A DNA stretch of 59,482 nucleotides, taken from DASUWK01 sp036378435. GTDB lineage: Bacteria; Chloroflexota; Dormibacteria; Dormibacterales; Dormibacteraceae. Positions 57,816 through 59,482 of this stretch are shown in pieces. The stretch covers positions 1 to 59,482 of the forward strand of contig DASUWK010000024.1 of assembly GCA_036378435.1 (NCBI GenBank), given 5' to 3'. The notes beneath the pieces are model-generated. The model searched no databases and was not told the DNA's origin. It saw only the letters and a list, made by a program, of their open reading frames with translations. A program made the translations under genes and the position numbers. The number at the start of each line of letters is the position of its first letter. Position 1 is the first letter of the stretch.

Positions 57816-58157
57816 TTAGACGGCCGCGGCTCTCCCGGACGCTTCCATCCAGGTCTCGGCCCAGGTGGTGACGGCCTGCACGACAGGCTCCAGGGCCCTG
57901 CCGCGGGCGGTCAGCCGGTAGCTCACGCGGACCGGGGGTCCGGGGTCGACCAGACGCTCCACCACGGCGGCGGCCTCGAGCTCGCGCAGGCGCTCGGTGA
58001 GCACGCGATCGCTGATGTTCGGGATGCCGCCGAGCAGCTGGTTGAAGCGCGCCGGACCGGGCAGGAGAGCGGCGATCACAGCCCCTGACCACCGCTTGCC
58101 GACCAGCTCGATCGCCTTCTGGAACCCGTGGTGGTGGTCAAGGCGACGTCGCTGCAC
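57816..58157 (-). CDS. HxlR-family transcriptional regulator
   Basis: The product is 113 residues from the GTG at 58157. HxlR features are AIELVGKRWSGAVIAALLPGPARFNQLLGGIPNISDRVLTERLRELEAAAVV written here as a continuous winged-helix block with recognition helix SDRVLTERLREL, then VSYRLTARGRALEPVV. The usual N-terminal Cys (CP) of redox or aldehyde sensors is absent, so a different signal is likely. The longer frame upstream lacks homology. TACAAT stands 8 nt before the GTG. Its targets are not evident. Confidence 0.87.
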   Translation of the reverse strand: MQRRRLDHHHGFQKAIELVGKRWSGAVIAALLPGPARFNQLLGGIPNISDRVLTERLRELEAAAVVERLVDPGPPVRVSYRLTARGRALEPVVQAVTTWAETWMEASGRAAAV

Positions 58158-58165
58158 GAGCGGGG

Positions 58166-58171
58166 ATTGTA
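58166..58171 (-). promoter_or_regulatory. -10 box of the HxlR gene
   Basis: TACAAT on the minus strand ends 8 nt before the GTG. The remainder of the 200-bp gap up to 58356 holds only a possible short plus-strand frame. Confidence 0.5.
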
Positions 58172-58258
58172 ACCCGGATGAGCCGGGCGACAGCGAGCGA
58201 TTTCGCGCCCAGATGCGCCAGATTGTGGGCCGCCGACGAGCACCGGAAGGAGCGCACC

Positions 58259-58333
58259 ATGGTGCCCGACCGAGGAGCGCAGGCGGCGGGCCGCAAGATG
58301 GCCCGTATGGGCGCCACAAGCGCCGCTCGTTAG
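58259..58333 (+). CDS. Possible 24-residue small protein
   Basis: A short frame starting MVPDRGAQAAGRKMARMG is preceded by GGAAGGAG (58245-58252), which lies 6 nt before the ATG, one of the best ribosome binding sites in the window. The predicted peptide is basic (Arg/Lys/Ala/Gly). No family is recognised and no promoter stands out. It lies alone in the gap between HxlR and the hydrolase gene, so it could be chance. Confidence 0.3.
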   Translation: MVPDRGAQAAGRKMARMGATSAAR

Positions 58334-58356
58334 CCCCGGCGCATCCGGGTTCGGGG

Positions 58357-59226
58357 TTAGGGCGAGTCATCGACGATCCGATTTCGCAGCTCCCCAAGCC
58401 CGTAGATCTTGGAGACCAACGTCTCTCCCGGCACCAGCCAGCGCGGCGGTGTGCGGCCCAACCCCACCCCTGGCGGCGTGCCCGTCGCGATGACGTCGCC
58501 GGGCTCGAGGGTGGCCCATTCCGTGATGTAGGCGATCAGCTCGGGGATGCGGTGGACGAGCATCGCGCTGGAGGAGCGCTGCAGCTGCTGCTCCCCGCCG
58601 TCCGGGCTGATGACAACCGTCGAGAGCTCGAGCGCGTGGGGGTCGGGCACCTCGTCTGAGGTGACCAGGAAGGGGCCGAGGGGCCCGGTGCCGTCGAAGT
58701 TCTTGCCGGCCGTCCACTGCTCGCGGGTGATCTGGTAGTCGCGGACTGACATGTCGTTGAAGACGCAGTAACCGGCCACGTGCTCCAGCGCCCTCTCCGC
58801 CGGGATGTAGCGGCCGCGGCGGCCGATGAGCACCGCCAGTTCGACCTCGTAGTCGAGCTGGTCGCTTACGCGCGGGCGCGCGACATCCGCATGAGGCGCC
58901 GCCAGGCTCGTCGCCGTCCGGACGAAGACCTCCGGCCGGGCGTCGACCGTCGCGTGGCCGAGCTCCTCGGCGTGGGCGGCGAAGTTGCGTCCGATGCAGA
59001 GGACCTTGCCCGGGCTGAGCGGCGCCAGCAGGTCCGCCGGCGTCCAATCGACCTCCGGCGCCTGCTCGGCGGCGGCGGCCAGCCCCTCGCGCCAGCCATC
59101 CTCCTGGAGAGCCTCGCGCAGGCTGCTCGGCAGGCTCGAAGAGCCCGCGTTCAGGTCGAAGAGCCGGCCCTCGCGGAAAGCCACCAGCCGGGGCCCTCGG
59201 GCTGTCCGCAAGGTCCCGTAGCGCAT
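58357..59226 (-). CDS. Fumarylacetoacetate hydrolase-family protein
   Basis: The 289-residue product has an N-terminal domain of about 70 residues followed by the FAH core. There, KVLCIGRNFAAHAEELG precedes the metal-binding acidic residues in LDYEVELAVLIGRRG, VFNDMSVRDYQ and KNFDGTGPLGPF, with VIATGTPPGVG near the end. Members hydrolyse or decarboxylate C-C bonds in aromatic catabolism, or are oxaloacetate decarboxylases. It stands alone, so the substrate is open. It is divergent from the last, partial gene. Confidence 0.92.
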   Translation of the reverse strand: MRYGTLRTARGPRLVAFREGRLFDLNAGSSSLPSSLREALQEDGWREGLAAAAEQAPEVDWTPADLLAPLSPGKVLCIGRNFAAHAEELGHATVDARPEVFVRTATSLAAPHADVARPRVSDQLDYEVELAVLIGRRGRYIPAERALEHVAGYCVFNDMSVRDYQITREQWTAGKNFDGTGPLGPFLVTSDEVPDPHALELSTVVISPDGGEQQLQRSSSAMLVHRIPELIAYITEWATLEPGDVIATGTPPGVGLGRTPPRWLVPGETLVSKIYGLGELRNRIVDDSP

Positions 59227-59313
59227 GCCGTTTTCAAGGCTAGTGGAGAAGGGGTTTGGCGAGTCCGTCGGTGTGCGTTTACGGCTTCGCGAGACACGTG
59301 TTGATCTAAAACA

Positions 59314-59342
59314 TTGACTCGCCCGAATCCTCCCATTAAGAA
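59314..59342 (+). promoter_or_regulatory. Sigma-70-type promoter
   Basis: TTGACT (59314-59319), a 17-nt spacer and TAAGAA (59337-59342) lie before the last partial gene in an AT-richer 150-bp gap. Transcription would start near 59350. No operator-like repeat was seen. Confidence 0.55.
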
Positions 59343-59377
59343 TTCGCTCGCGCTCCTATCAGAAGGCTGGGGACTTC

Positions 59378-59482
59378 ATGGGGCAGCTTGACGGTGTGAG
59401 GGGTCTAGAAATGGTCGGGAGGAGAGTGCTTGCCGCCGCCATCGGCGCGTGGCTTTCTGTCTTTATCGCGGCGCCGGCGTTC
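59378..59482 (+). CDS. N-terminus of a secreted or membrane protein (partial)
   Basis: The frame is open to the window end. It has an in-frame ATG at 59378 and another at 59411. From the second, the sequence VGRRVLAAAIGAWLSVFIAAPAF is a signal peptide or first membrane span with twin Arg at its front. Only about 35 residues are visible, so the function cannot be told. The promoter at 59314-59342 supports it being a real gene. Confidence 0.55.
   Translation, partial: MGQLDGVRGLEMVGRRVLAAAIGAWLSVFIAAPAF

Overview
The window is 59.5 kb of very GC-rich, densely packed bacterial DNA. The gene repertoire looks like the Actinomycetota/Chloroflexota side of the tree. It has a PucR-type (FasR-like) regulator beside a FAS-II operon, a class E-like sortase with an LAxTG substrate, an AdnAB-like tandem helicase-nuclease pair, TreY/TreZ trehalose synthesis and an FGLLP-motif membrane protein. 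A Dormibacterota- or Chloroflexota-like soil bacterium is my best inference, but there is no rRNA or other decisive marker. I see no tRNA, rRNA, insertion sequence or CRISPR array. There is no gene-free stretch above 300 bp. Many genes overlap by 4 nt as ATGA, TTGA or apparently CTGA, and many start codons lie 6-9 nt after a TANNNT-type -10 box, which suggests frequent leaderless transcription.

Layout. 1-1484 (+): end of a MogA/MoaB-type molybdopterin protein, pxpA, and a peroxiredoxin whose catalytic Cys codon is UGA, with a bSECIS-like hairpin immediately downstream; this is a probable selenoprotein. 1456-7304 (-): one overlapping operon folB-larC-folD-folC-DUF4013-pxpB-pxpC. 7350-8767 (+): alpha/beta hydrolase and a TetR regulator with a double-palindrome operator. 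8764-16302 (-): PucR regulator, then fabF-acpP-fabH-fabD-fabG-accD-accA-glsB, a core fatty-acid synthesis operon. 16323-19973: GNAT, phosphotransferase, dienelactone hydrolase, SDR and DinB genes.

20015-21465 (+): a secreted poly-Gln protein ending in LANTG, a strong terminator, and its likely dedicated sortase. 21502-24691: ABC exporter, PfkB kinase, and a small phasin/histone-H1-like protein behind the best promoter in the window. 24788-31249 (-): two helicase-nucleases (AdnAB/AddAB type) with a small coupled gene. 31328-37734: MFS transporter, beta-propeller lipoprotein, a zinc-ribbon Upf1-like helicase, a frameshifted methyltransferase flanked by short direct repeats, and a membrane protein.

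37792-47713: lipid and signalling genes, comprising two patatins, the FGLLP membrane protein, a lone receiver, an acyl-CoA ligase, a histidine kinase, an Smr-domain protein, a SnoaL-like protein and an MMPL transporter. 47834-53570: malQ divergent from treY-treZ, converting maltodextrin/glycogen to trehalose. 53642-59482: a small unknown protein, ComB-like phosphatase, ornithine cyclodeaminase-like enzyme, cupin, BrkB, histidine phosphatase with no canonical start codon, zinc-ribbon degenerate GGDEF protein, HxlR regulator, a fumarylacetoacetase-family enzyme and the beginning of a secreted protein.
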